DNA of 55,550 bases from Rivularia sp. MS3 (GCA_019192545.1 JAHCMI010000063.1:1-55550), one strand, 5' to 3'; positions 45,075 through 54,346 are shown, numbered from the stretch's first letter. The notes: generated by a model from the letters alone, not told the origin. Numbers and translations: made by a program.

Positions 45075-46115
45075 TTATATGATGGGGCTAAATTCCATCA
45101 GGGTTAGGCTTGTTCCTGTGGGAATAACTTGTTCTAATTTAAATCCACTAGCTTGCAATAAATCTCTATATTCTTGTTCGGTGCGCCAGTAACCCCCTGG
45201 ATTGGTAATCATCATCTGTACGGCAGCCAAAGCTGGCATAGTTCCATCGGGATATTCTACAGGGGCACCCAGAGCAGGTACTAAAGTTTGCAAAATTATC
45301 AGTTTACCATTTTTGGGGAGAGCTTCCCTACAGTTAGTAAGTACCTTAATTGAATCCTCTTTACTAAACACTGACAGAACGTACTTCATTACAATGGCAT
45401 CGGCTCCTTCTGGCAAAGATTTTAAAGCACTGCCACCAACAATTTGCACCTGCCCATTAACTCCATATTTAGCAAAGTTATCAGGAGCAGTTTTTACCTC
45501 ATGAGGCAAGTCAAACAAAATGCCTTTACAGCCAAATTTTTTGACAATATTGGCAATTAATGTACCTTGATTACCTCCTACATCCATTACAGTGTCAAAA
45601 CGACCGAAATCATAAATTTCAAATAAAGAATCAACAACTTCATTAGTTAAAAAGCTCATGGCATTGTTGAACAGTTTTTTACTGTTAGAATTCTGGGTCA
45701 TATAGGAACTGTAAAAATCTTCATTTTTAGCTAGTTCAAAAGGAACTTCCCCAGTCTTTAAACTGTTTTCTAACTCCCTCCAACCATCCCACATATTAGG
45801 TTCTGTAATATGTAACAAAAAGTCACCAATAGATGGGGAACCATTACTAATTAAAAGTTCTGATAATTCTGTAGCGGCAAAAACTCGTCCTGGTTTTTCT
45901 ACAATTACTCCTAAATGAGCTAAAGCGCGTAACACAACATAAAGTTTTTCGACTTTTGTCTCAGTTTTTTCTGCTATTTTCTCAACAGTTAGAGGTCCAT
46001 ACTGTAACAAGTCTGGTATACCTAAATTTGTTGCAACATAAACACACTGACTTTGCCAATAACCGTAGATAATGCGATAAATTTTCTTTTTAGATTCTGA
46101 TGCAGAGCCTAACAT
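45075..46115 (-). CDS. SAM-dependent O-methyltransferase (Methyltransf_2 / hydroxyneurosporene-type)
   Basis: A 346-residue methyltransferase. Residues about 14-100 are the winged-helix dimerisation domain (IYGYWQSQCVYVATNLGIPDLL, LYVVLRALAHLGV). Residues about 150-340 are the SAM domain with DVGGNQG (178-184), the acidic end of strand 2 in ILFDLPH and the block AIVMKYVLSVFSKED. In most relatives this block is KxxLHDWSD, where His is the general base; here it is LSVFSK with Ser248. Methyl transfer may therefore rely on an already acidic hydroxyl or another residue. AGGAA lies before the ATG, and it begins 27 nt after the NRPS stop, so it is in the NRPS operon. Acceptor unknown; it would methylate the product or a building block. 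Confidence 0.87.
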   Translation of the reverse strand: MLGSASESKKKIYRIIYGYWQSQCVYVATNLGIPDLLQYGPLTVEKIAEKTETKVEKLYVVLRALAHLGVIVEKPGRVFAATELSELLISNGSPSIGDFLLHITEPNMWDGWRELENSLKTGEVPFELAKNEDFYSSYMTQNSNSKKLFNNAMSFLTNEVVDSLFEIYDFGRFDTVMDVGGNQGTLIANIVKKFGCKGILFDLPHEVKTAPDNFAKYGVNGQVQIVGGSALKSLPEGADAIVMKYVLSVFSKEDSIKVLTNCREALPKNGKLIILQTLVPALGAPVEYPDGTMPALAAVQMMITNPGGYWRTEQEYRDLLQASGFKLEQVIPTGTSLTLMEFSPII

Positions 46116-46142
46116 AATTAATTCCTAAAACTAATGTTAATC

Positions 46143-49100
46143 TTATTTTAAACTATTATTCAAATTACTATTCAAACGTTCTGCCAATACTTTTAAATTT
46201 GGTTCCTTTACGAATGAATAGTGATTTCCAGGAACTAATTGAAGTTCTATTTCGGAGGCATCTAAGATAGCGTATAATTCTACCCAAACTAACTGGGGGT
46301 CTGGTGCTTGATAATGCCTTTCTTGCGGTCGAAAAACTGTTACTTTCCCCGGATAATAACGACGTTTATAGGCATAAGTTGCTTTTAAAGTTCCTACCAT
46401 CACATCTATGAAACGTCGATTTTGTTCGCGACTGGCTTCTGGTGGAAATAATCCGCATCTTTCGGCTTTATCAATAATAAACTCTATTTTGTCTTCTGGG
46501 TTAAATCTTGCTAATTCATCTTCATTGACAAAATTCTCGGTGCCAAAAGCTCCTCCAAAGTAACGACTTAAGGCACCGGTTAAATATAGATTATCAATTT
46601 TTTTATTCGGGTCTAATAAAATGGGCACCCAAGAATCTAAAATTGCCAAAAAATTTACTTCTCGTCCTTGTTGAATTAACTGTTGTGCCATTTCCAATGC
46701 AACTACTCCGCCGAAAGACCAACCTCCAATTTGTAATGCTCCTTCTGGCTGAAATTCTTGAATATTTTTGACATAAAATTCGGCCATGTCTTCTACTGTA
46801 TTGAAGACTTGTTCTCCTTGGTTAAAGCCTTGTGCTTGAAGACCGTAAAAAGGTTGATTGTTACCTAAATAATCGGATAGTTCTTGATAGCAAAGTACGT
46901 GACCACCAGCAGGATGCACGCAGAAAAATGCTTGCTTGTTACCTTGAGTTTGAATTGGCACTAAGGAAGAGGTTTTCTGTTGTTTTTGCTCTCGGATTAA
47001 ACAAGCTAAATCTTCTACTGTACGATTTGTAAAAAGTGTTGATAAGGGTAATTGTTTATCAAAGTTTCGCTGAATTTTTGCCATTAAATTAATTGCGAGA
47101 AGAGAATGTCCCCCCAACTCAAAGAAGTTATCTTTAATCCCCACTGAATTAATATCGAGAATCTCCGACCAAATTCCTGCTAATTTTTGTTCAATGTTAT
47201 CGCGTGGTGCGATAAAATTATCGTTTTGATTGAAGCTAAAATCGGGTGCGGGTAGTTTTCGACGGTTAACTTTTCCATTTGCTGTTAATGGCAGTTGCGA
47301 CAAAAACACAAAGGCTGAAGGTATCATGTAATCGGGTAATTTACTATTGATAAATTCCCGCAGACTAGTAATACTTGGTTGAGATTGCAAACAAACAATA
47401 TAAGCAACTAAACGACGATTACCTTTGCTATCAACTCTAGCCATCACTAAGCTTTCCCGTACTTGATGATGCTGACTCAAAACCGATTCTATTTCTCCTA
47501 ACTCAATCCGATTGCCTCGAATTTTGACTTGATTATCCAAACGTCCTAAATATTCAATATTACCATCGGGTAGGTAACGAGCTAAATCTCCGGTTTTATA
47601 AAGGTAGTGGGATTGAAAATCATCCACAAAAGGATTGTGAATAAACTTTTGCGCTGTTAATTCTGGGCGATTTAAGTAACCTCGTGCTAACTGCACTCCA
47701 CCTAGATACAATTCTCCAGCGACTCGAATGGGAACCGGTTGTAAATCCGGATTTAAAATATAGGTTTGAGTATTGGCAATGGGACGACCGATAGGTACAG
47801 TTTTATACTGAGTACCGGGCTGACAATGCCAGTAGGTAACATCAATAGCGGCTTCGGTGGGGCCGTAAAGGTTGTATAATTGTGCTTTGAAAACATCAAA
47901 AAACCGTTGTTGTAAGCTGATAGATAAAGCTTCTCCGCTACAAAAAACTTGTCTCAAACTGCTACAGGATTTAACATCAGCAACTTCCAGAAAAATCTCA
48001 AGCATGGAAGGGACAAAATGAATCGTGGTAATTTGCTGTTCGTCAATCAATTTAACCAGGTAGTTTGGATCTTTGTGCCCTTCAGGTTTAGCAATTACTA
48101 ACCGCGCTCCTGTAATTAATGGCCACCAAAATTCCCACCCAGAAACATCAAAACTAAAAGGGGTTTTTTGGATTACGCTGTCTGTGGAGGTTAATTGGTA
48201 TTCATCCTGCATCCATAAAATCCGGTTAACCACTCCTTTATGAGTGTTCATTGTTCCTTTGGGTTTTCCTGTGGAGCCGGATGTGTAAATAATATAAATT
48301 AAGTTGTTGCTGGTAACATCACTAACCGGATTTTCTGCACTTTCGACTGCGATATTTTGCCAATCTGCGTCTAAACTAATAACAGTTTCTTGATACTGAC
48401 TAAGATTTTCTCGTAAATGATTTTGAGTTAGCAAAACGGGAACTTGTGAATCTTCTAAGATATAATTAATCCGCTCGGTAGGATAAGTTGGATCGATGGG
48501 AACATAAGCACCACCAGCTTTTTGAATTCCTAATAATCCAACAACCATTTCTAAGGAGCGCTCGACACAAATCCCTACTTTAGTTTCTGGTTTTACTCCT
48601 AATTTTTGCAAATAATGCGCTAGTTTATTGGCTCGACTATTTAACTGTTGATAAGTTAGTTTTTGTGCTGCAAATACTACTGCTACTGCATTCGGCGTTT
48701 TTTCGGCTTGGGCTTCAAATAATTGATGCAAACAGAAAGATAAATCGTAATCTGTTTTTGTATCGTTCCATTCTACTAGTATTTGCTGCTTTTCTGAGTC
48801 ATTCAACATCGGTAATTTACCGACTGCTGTCTGGGGATTTTCTACAATTGCTGCGAGTAAATTCTGAAAATGTTCGGTAATTTGAGCAACCGTTGCAGCT
48901 TCTAAAACATCGGAGTTGTAGTTAAAGCAAACATGAAAAGATTCTGGTAGTTCTATTATGTCTAAACCGAGTTCAAAATCTATTTTTTGTTGGGGTAGTT
49001 CATAGTATTCTATATCTAATTCTTTTGACTCTAATAATTTTTCTCGGTTTCTCTTACTAAAACTTACTTGACAAATAGGAGGATGACTCTTATTAGATGA

Positions 49101-50111
49101 TTTAATTTGTTTGACGAGTAATGAAAAAGGATAATCCTGATAGTTCTGTATTTCAAATAATGTTTTGCTAACTTGACTCAAAAAATCTGTAAATTTAAGA
49201 TTACCACAGATTGAATCTTTAACCACAGTAACATTAGTTAGATTCCCGACAACTCCTGTAAATGATGGCTGATTTACTCGGTTCAATAAACCAACCAGAA
49301 TATCTTCTTCTCCCGTGTAGCGGTAAAGCAGCACTTTAAATACTGCTAATAGTAACTCTTCAACTGTTACTGTTTGCGTTAAAGCCAGTTGTTTAATTTG
49401 TTGAGTTAATCTCGGTTTGATATCGAACTTAATATAAGCGCCATTATAAGTTCTAATAGTTGGACGAGAAGAATCCGTTGGTAGCTGCAATACGGGTAAT
49501 TCATCGCTTAACTTCTGCTGCCAATAATTACCAGCTTGTTTTCCTTTTTCACTATTAATAAATTTTAATTCTGTTTGAATATATTCATTATTATTAGATG
49601 TATTTACGAGCGGTAAATTTGGATTATCACCATTTACAATCAAGTCATAGATAGCTAAAAACTCGTCAATTAATATTAATAATGATTTAGAATCGGCAGC
49701 AATTTGATGAGCAGTTAACAATAGAATATGCTCGCTCGCAGAACGACTAAATAAACAAGCACGAAATACCTCACCATTTTCTAAATTAAAAGGTAGTTTT
49801 GCCTTTTGCAATAGCTGCTGATTTAATTCCTCATCGCTCGCTTGAGAAGCATCTATCTTTTCAAATTGAATTTTAACAGTTTTTTTAACTTCTTGAACTA
49901 CTTTTTCATCTCGTTCGTAATAGATACTGCACAGAGTTGAATGACGCTGTATTAGTGCTTGTAGTGTCTTTTTTATAGCCTGAATATTTACAGTAGATTT
50001 AATCCGAATAGAAGCAGAGATTTTATCACTAATACCTGTAGGATTAAGTTTGTATAGAAACCAATTGGCTTGCTGTAAGTGGGAAGTAGAAAAATGTTGT
50101 ACCGTAGACAT
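46143..50111 (-). CDS. single-module NRPS, C-A-T-TE, predicted serine-activating
   Basis: A 1322-residue enzyme. Condensation domain 1-440 with the active-site motif HHxxxDG degenerate to HQIAADS (135-141). Adenylation domain about 455-955 with YTSGSTGKPKG and a specificity code I read as D655 V656 W659 H698 F723 S725 L748 I756 D757 K947, close to known serine codes. Carrier domain about 970-1040 with phosphopantetheine Ser1003 in ELGGHSL. Thioesterase about 1060-1310 with GWSFGG (Ser1132) and the late His in PGNHYSF. The architecture and serine code equal those of EntF, but no dihydroxybenzoate genes are near. MysE of mycosporine-like amino acid synthesis is also serine-specific but lacks a C domain. 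It is the first gene of the cluster. The product is unknown. Confidence 0.9.
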   Translation of the reverse strand: MSTVQHFSTSHLQQANWFLYKLNPTGISDKISASIRIKSTVNIQAIKKTLQALIQRHSTLCSIYYERDEKVVQEVKKTVKIQFEKIDASQASDEELNQQLLQKAKLPFNLENGEVFRACLFSRSASEHILLLTAHQIAADSKSLLILIDEFLAIYDLIVNGDNPNLPLVNTSNNNEYIQTELKFINSEKGKQAGNYWQQKLSDELPVLQLPTDSSRPTIRTYNGAYIKFDIKPRLTQQIKQLALTQTVTVEELLLAVFKVLLYRYTGEEDILVGLLNRVNQPSFTGVVGNLTNVTVVKDSICGNLKFTDFLSQVSKTLFEIQNYQDYPFSLLVKQIKSSNKSHPPICQVSFSKRNREKLLESKELDIEYYELPQQKIDFELGLDIIELPESFHVCFNYNSDVLEAATVAQITEHFQNLLAAIVENPQTAVGKLPMLNDSEKQQILVEWNDTKTDYDLSFCLHQLFEAQAEKTPNAVAVVFAAQKLTYQQLNSRANKLAHYLQKLGVKPETKVGICVERSLEMVVGLLGIQKAGGAYVPIDPTYPTERINYILEDSQVPVLLTQNHLRENLSQYQETVISLDADWQNIAVESAENPVSDVTSNNLIYIIYTSGSTGKPKGTMNTHKGVVNRILWMQDEYQLTSTDSVIQKTPFSFDVSGWEFWWPLITGARLVIAKPEGHKDPNYLVKLIDEQQITTIHFVPSMLEIFLEVADVKSCSSLRQVFCSGEALSISLQQRFFDVFKAQLYNLYGPTEAAIDVTYWHCQPGTQYKTVPIGRPIANTQTYILNPDLQPVPIRVAGELYLGGVQLARGYLNRPELTAQKFIHNPFVDDFQSHYLYKTGDLARYLPDGNIEYLGRLDNQVKIRGNRIELGEIESVLSQHHQVRESLVMARVDSKGNRRLVAYIVCLQSQPSITSLREFINSKLPDYMIPSAFVFLSQLPLTANGKVNRRKLPAPDFSFNQNDNFIAPRDNIEQKLAGIWSEILDINSVGIKDNFFELGGHSLLAINLMAKIQRNFDKQLPLSTLFTNRTVEDLACLIREQKQQKTSSLVPIQTQGNKQAFFCVHPAGGHVLCYQELSDYLGNNQPFYGLQAQGFNQGEQVFNTVEDMAEFYVKNIQEFQPEGALQIGGWSFGGVVALEMAQQLIQQGREVNFLAILDSWVPILLDPNKKIDNLYLTGALSRYFGGAFGTENFVNEDELARFNPEDKIEFIIDKAERCGLFPPEASREQNRRFIDVMVGTLKATYAYKRRYYPGKVTVFRPQERHYQAPDPQLVWVELYAILDASEIELQLVPGNHYSFVKEPNLKVLAERLNSNLNNSLK

Positions 50112-50756
50112 AACTTAACTTATATTATTAGACTTATGATAAATCGAGACTTCATCAAAATTATTTGTACTTTCTCCTAATCGTAATCAAAAGAAGTTAT
50201 ACAAGCAGATTTTGCTCGATGCGGTTGAATTATTTTAGTAGTGTTTTGCCCTACAGACGCGAGCGAGCTAGCGAGCCAGACTCGCGTACACTACTCGCCA
50301 TTGCTGTATTGTCGCGCTGATTCGGCAATAAAAATAATTTTTGAGTTTGACGATATATCTGAATTTTCTCATCCCATAACTTTGTACTAAATACACCCCA
50401 AATACACTAATATCATGTCCGTGTCTTCATAAGTCGCATCCTCAAAGGAAATACTGTATTTATATCGTTCATTGCTTCTAAAGTAGTAAAAGTGTTTCAT
50501 CCCCAGGCATATTGACTAAAAACCCAAATAGTGAATATCTCAAAATATTAGATTTATTTGGACTTATCCTGAATATAATACGTGTATTAAAAATATCTAC
50601 TTTATTCTCATCTACCGGTTTAAGAGAGATTGCATTATTAGTATATTCAAAATATTAAATCTTAAATTTATGATTTTACTTGACAACTATTGAAACCAAA
50701 AATAAGATAACATGAAATGTCATATGAGCAAATATTGTAGTTTCTAGTTGTTTGTG
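50112..50756. other. 645-bp region upstream of the NRPS gene
   Basis: No gene seen. It holds ACGCGAG...CTCGCGT inverted repeats (about 50257-50287), the motif TACACTAATATCATGT (50403-50418) shared with 44672, and an otherwise AT-rich sequence likely to include the NRPS promoter. Confidence 0.5.
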
Positions 50757-51068
50757 TCAATGCAGCCAACCTGCGATTACTCCTAAAATTAGATTTAAAG
50801 CAATTATTAATCCAATTAATAATATTGTCGGTTGAGCAATTAAGCTGAATAGAAGTGGTAAATGTCCGATGCCAAAGACTGCCGCAGCAGCGATAATTGC
50901 TAACCAGTAAAAATCAGCGTCTTTGTTAGCGTAGCGTGTCTGTAAGACATAGGAGATAAGGGTTCCCAAGCATAAGCCAAGCCCGCCTGTTGTAAACCTT
51001 CGCGCCTCTGGCGTGCGGCGAGCGCGTCTCCCGGAGCGAGATAGAGTACCCAAAGGGCTACATACCAT
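50757..51068 (-). pseudogene. CPBP-family intramembrane protease fragment
   Basis: A 103-codon frame. Its second half, ADFYWLAIIAAAAVFGIGHL then LLIGLIIALNLILGVIAGWLH, resembles the C-terminal helices of CPBP (CAAX/Abi) membrane proteases, including the FxxxH motif (FGIGH). The EExxxR helix is missing, and the frame ends at GWLH, just before the third catalytic histidine helix. The first 27 codons (TLSRSGRRARRTPEARRF) are a translated GC-rich dispersed repeat (CGCGTCTCCCGGAGCGAGAT) and not protein-like. The repeat therefore appears to have replaced the 5' part, leaving an inactive remnant. Confidence 0.65.
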
Positions 51069-51178
51069 TTACTACTTGCGAGTCTTAACTAAAATCTTAA
51101 ACACCTAGCTACTATTTTTTGACTGATGCACAATCTGAAGTGGAAGTCATGGTAGAAGCACCCTGCAATTAACAATTA

Positions 51179-51802
51179 TCACTTTTCCCCAACTATGCAG
51201 ATAAACTGTTCTTTGGGTTGGGAATTTATAATCCACTTCAGATTTTTAAAACCTACAGTTGTCATCAACTCTTTGACTTCTTCAATGTCATAAACCTGAA
51301 AACCATGTTTAGGAAGAATCGTTTGTTTAAGAAATTCTTTGGAATTAAAACAAATAACCAACGAACCTTTGTCTTCCAGAATTTGATGCAGTTGAGTTAA
51401 AGTTTGTTTCACATCCTTCCAAAAATAAATCGTGTTAACCGTACAAATTTTGGTAAAATTACCATTTAACTCCGGTATATTTACCGTATTACAGCAATTT
51501 AACTGAAGTTTACCTCTTTTTATATCTGAAGCAAAACGCTTTTTACAAAAATCCACCATTTCCGGAGAAACATCTATACCAGCAACAGATTTTACGCCCG
51601 GATTTTTGAGAATTCTATTTAGTAAATAACCTCCGCCAAAACCCAACTCTAAAACGCGCTCATCTGCGGATTTTAGATTCAACATTCTCAATGCAAGCTT
51701 GTTCATAGAAGCATTATCTCTATTTAAAACTCTAGAAATAATTTGCTTACCAAACCATCCTGAAGGCTGGCGAAGTTGTGATGCGAGAAATTTACTAATC
51801 AT
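51179..51802 (-). CDS. class I SAM-dependent methyltransferase
   Basis: A 207-residue methyltransferase-like protein. The SAM loop is VLELGFGGGYLL (strand 1, residues about 54-65), the strand 2 acid lies in VAGIDVSPEMVDFC, strand 4 is KICTVNTIYFWKD, and the strand 5 region is GSLVICFNSKEFL. The pattern is that of the Methyltransf_11/25 group, which includes small-molecule and lipid methyltransferases. The N-terminus (ASQLRQPSGWFGKQIISRVL) before the SAM loop is common in cyanobacterial members. It is downstream of the CPBP relic's frame start but unlinked to the NRPS cluster (1 kb away). Substrate unknown; no operon. Confidence 0.85.
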   Translation of the reverse strand: MISKFLASQLRQPSGWFGKQIISRVLNRDNASMNKLALRMLNLKSADERVLELGFGGGYLLNRILKNPGVKSVAGIDVSPEMVDFCKKRFASDIKRGKLQLNCCNTVNIPELNGNFTKICTVNTIYFWKDVKQTLTQLHQILEDKGSLVICFNSKEFLKQTILPKHGFQVYDIEEVKELMTTVGFKNLKWIINSQPKEQFICIVGEK

Positions 51803-52633
51803 TATTTCCTGAACCTAGCTTTATGTTGGACATACTCGCAAATCTGCTATTGCTTGCAGACAAAATTAAGGAATCGTCTTAATTATTGCTGTATATACAA
51901 TTACAGAGTCAACTATTCCCGAACAAATTATTTAAAGTTTAGTTAAGATTCTTGATAATAGCTTTACTTTCTATAGGTGCAGGTTAAGCGATCGCAAAAG
52001 AAATAATCTGTAATATCATTTTTGTTTAAACAGTTTTCATATTTGTAAAGGTTGGTAATTGGTAATGGGTAATGGCAGTTATTATCGAAAAACCTTTGAT
52101 ATTTTTGGACAATTCCAAGATTGGTATTGGGCTTCACGAACATTAGGTAAATGGTGAAGGGTGTCAGAAGCGTAATCAAATAATGTGAATTAAGTGCTGG
52201 AATCCGCCTTGGAATAAATTCCAAGGCTCATATACAAAGTCGTCTTAAGACGACTGGGGATTTTTCGGTTGGTGATAATAATTTGCATTCAGTCCGTTGG
52301 AAACGGACTTGGTTTATTAGCCTGAGAATTGATGAATACGGCGTTTTAGGATGCTTACCCGTAATTGCCACTTGTTCGGAGGTGTTACAAAGAAGGAAGA
52401 AGTTGGGAGGAAGAAGGTTTGAGCGGTATGAATAACTTTAGTTATGGGTATAAAGCCCACTTGAAATAAATATGTATTCTAAGATACGTAGTGCGATAGA
52501 ATACTGCGTCCTTGTTTTCATTCACGCGGAGCGTGTGGATCATCCCACGTTTTTAAACGTGGGTTCTTCTTCCTTCTTCTTCCTTCTTCTTCCCTCTTCC
52601 TTCTTCCTTCTTCCCTCTTCCTTCGTGAATAAT
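51803..52633. repeat. 831-bp palindrome-rich intergenic region
   Basis: No gene called. Palindromes: GCCTTGGAATAAATTCCAAGGC (about 52206-52227), AGTCGTCTTAAGACGACT (about 52238-52255), GTCCGTTGGAAACGGAC (about 52292-52308) and CCCACGTTTTTAAACGTGGG (about 52544-52563). A TTCTTCC tandem repeat covers 52564-52624. An 86-codon frame at 51964-52224 overlaps common repeats and is not called. The hairpin cluster resembles non-autonomous IS200/IS605-type sequences but no transposase is present. Confidence 0.55.
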
Positions 52634-53521
52634 TTACTTCCGCTTCACCGTTACTTCCCGCAAAACCTTTTGAGAACGATTTTTCTTCCTTCCACTCCGA
52701 CGAGTTAATATACCTTGTGAAGGACTAAAGAATAATGCTAATAAAAACAACCCGCAAATAAATAATACAATTGATGCTCCTGATGGCACGTTTTGATAAT
52801 AGCTAATATACAAACCGCCAACGCTACCGATAATACCTATAGCAGAACCTAAAAACATCATTTGATGTAGCTCTTTCACCAACAAATAAGCCGTGGCTCC
52901 AGGTCCAATTAATAAAGATATTACTAACACCACTCCCACAGCTTGCATACTAGCAATAATTGTGATTGTAATTGCTGCTGTTAAACCGAATTTTATTATA
53001 TTTACCGGTAATCCATTAGCTTCTGCTCCTAATGGGTCGAATGTGTAAAATAGCAATTCTTTATAACAGAATTTTACAAAAAATAAGGTAATAGCTGTAA
53101 TAACTAAAGTCCTAAAAACGTCTTCTGTCGTAACTCCTAAAATATCGCCAAATAAAAAGTGATGTAAATCAACTTTGCTCTTTAGCACGCTAATTAACAT
53201 TATTCCCAGCGCTAAAAAACCCGAGAATACTAAAGCCATCGCAGCATCAACTTTAATCCGAGACTGTGATTCTATCCAACCAATCACAAAAGTGCTGAAA
53301 GTTCCTGAAATAAACGCACCTAGGAAAATATCAATCCCAAAATAAAGCGCGATCGCAATTCCCGGTAGCACGGCATGAGCAATCACATCACCAAGTATTC
53401 CCTGACGCTGTACTATCAGATAAGAACCGACAACAGAACAAAGAATACCTAACAAAATAGCAATAATCAAAGCATCTCGCATGAACCCAAAACTAAGGGG
53501 TTCCAACAACAAATTAAACAT
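52634..53521 (-). CDS. znuB: zinc/manganese ABC transporter permease
   Basis: A 295-residue inner-membrane permease of the ABC-3 (ZnuB/MntB) family with about 8 helices. Typical blocks: LLGILCSVVGSYLIVQRQGILGDVIAHAVLPGIA (start of the family), FLFGDILGVTTEDV, DPLGAEANG and VGVVLVISLLIGPGATAYLL. The C-terminus is basic (RRSGRKKNRSQKVL). It follows the ATPase gene by 76 bp on the same strand; the gap carries an AACTGTT tandem repeat. Zn is preferred over Mn because of the two Zur-like boxes before the ATPase gene, but sequence alone does not settle it. Confidence 0.85.
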   Translation of the reverse strand: MFNLLLEPLSFGFMRDALIIAILLGILCSVVGSYLIVQRQGILGDVIAHAVLPGIAIALYFGIDIFLGAFISGTFSTFVIGWIESQSRIKVDAAMALVFSGFLALGIMLISVLKSKVDLHHFLFGDILGVTTEDVFRTLVITAITLFFVKFCYKELLFYTFDPLGAEANGLPVNIIKFGLTAAITITIIASMQAVGVVLVISLLIGPGATAYLLVKELHQMMFLGSAIGIIGSVGGLYISYYQNVPSGASIVLFICGLFLLALFFSPSQGILTRRSGRKKNRSQKVLREVTVKRK

Positions 53522-53542
53522 TATTAATAATTAATAAATATT

Positions 53543-53592
53543 CACTGTTAACTGTTAACTGTTAACTGTTAACTGTTAACTGTTCACTGTTC
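53543..53592. repeat. AACTGTT heptamer tandem repeat within the transporter operon
   Basis: Six consecutive TTAACTG units, with TTCACTG variants at both edges, fill the gap between znuC and znuB. Units TTAACTG/CAGTTAA can pair weakly in RNA. Confidence 0.8.
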
Positions 53593-53597
53593 GCGGG

Positions 53598-54332
53598 TTA
53601 AGCCCATTTTGCTTCCCGATTTAAAAATAAAATATTATTTCCATAAGCCCGCTGTAAATTCTCAGTAGTAACAACTTCTTGAAGAGAACCATCAGCAATA
53701 ATATGTTTATTCAATAATAATAAATTATCGCAATTACTTAAAGTTGTACCCAAATCATGAGTAATTAAAATTAAGATTTTTCCTTCCCTTCTTAACTCAT
53801 TGAAAACATCAAACATAATCTCTTCGGTACGTTTATCAATACCAACAAACGGCTCGTCAAAAAAGAATAAATCGGCTTGCTGTGCCAATGCTCTCGCTAA
53901 AAATACCCGCTGCTGCTGCCCTCCCGATAACTCCCCAATTTGACGAAAACGGTAATCCCACATTCCGACTCTATCCAACGCAGATTTAACTATTTCTCTG
54001 GATTTACGATTATAGTTGCGAAACCAACCCGTGTTTGCAGTACGTGCCATCATCACCACATTATGCACCGTAATCGGATAATCCCAATCTACCTGAGTTC
54101 TTTGGGGTACATAAGCAATCGAACGCAAATGCTTGTGGATGGGGCACTTACGAAATCCGATCTTTCCGTTGGCAATCGGAATCAAACCCAATATCGCTTT
54201 TACCAATGTACTCTTCCCGGCTCCATTTGGCCCAATCACACCAATCATCTGCCCCGGTAAAACCCGAAAACTGATATCTTCAATAGCTACCGTACCCCGA
54301 TAATACACATCTAAACTCTCTACTTCTAGCAC
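53598..54332 (-). CDS. znuC: zinc/manganese ABC transporter ATP-binding protein
   Basis: A 244-residue ABC ATPase with Walker A GPNGAGKST, Q-loop VPQRTQVDWDYP (a family hallmark of Zn/Mn importers), signature LSGGQQQR, Walker B LFFFDEP and switch His in ITHDLG. It powers uptake through the permease encoded next. The start is GTG at 54332 with GGGAG about 8 nt upstream. The first Zur-like box lies 14 bp upstream of this start, so binding would overlap the ribosome site or promoter. The substrate-binding lipoprotein gene is missing on this strand; a frameshifted lipoprotein start on the opposite strand may be its remnant. Confidence 0.88.
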   Translation of the reverse strand: MLEVESLDVYYRGTVAIEDISFRVLPGQMIGVIGPNGAGKSTLVKAILGLIPIANGKIGFRKCPIHKHLRSIAYVPQRTQVDWDYPITVHNVVMMARTANTGWFRNYNRKSREIVKSALDRVGMWDYRFRQIGELSGGQQQRVFLARALAQQADLFFFDEPFVGIDKRTEEIMFDVFNELRREGKILILITHDLGTTLSNCDNLLLLNKHIIADGSLQEVVTTENLQRAYGNNILFLNREAKWA

Positions 54333-54346
54333 TAATTTCTCCCATA

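Noticed and set aside
46143-50111. Enterobactin-type EntF identity for the NRPS
   Set aside because: Domain order and serine code fit, but no dihydroxybenzoate genes (entA, B, C, E types) or siderophore transport genes are near, and the C-domain motif is degenerate.
42096-50111. Complete mycosporine-like amino acid cluster
   Set aside because: No dehydroquinate-synthase-like (mysA) or mysC-type gene is in the window and the methyltransferase is of a different family from mysB, so only a partial resemblance is claimed.
51964-52224. 86-codon minus-strand open frame
   Set aside because: Includes translated CCAATTACC-type repeats and a palindrome; composition is not protein-like.
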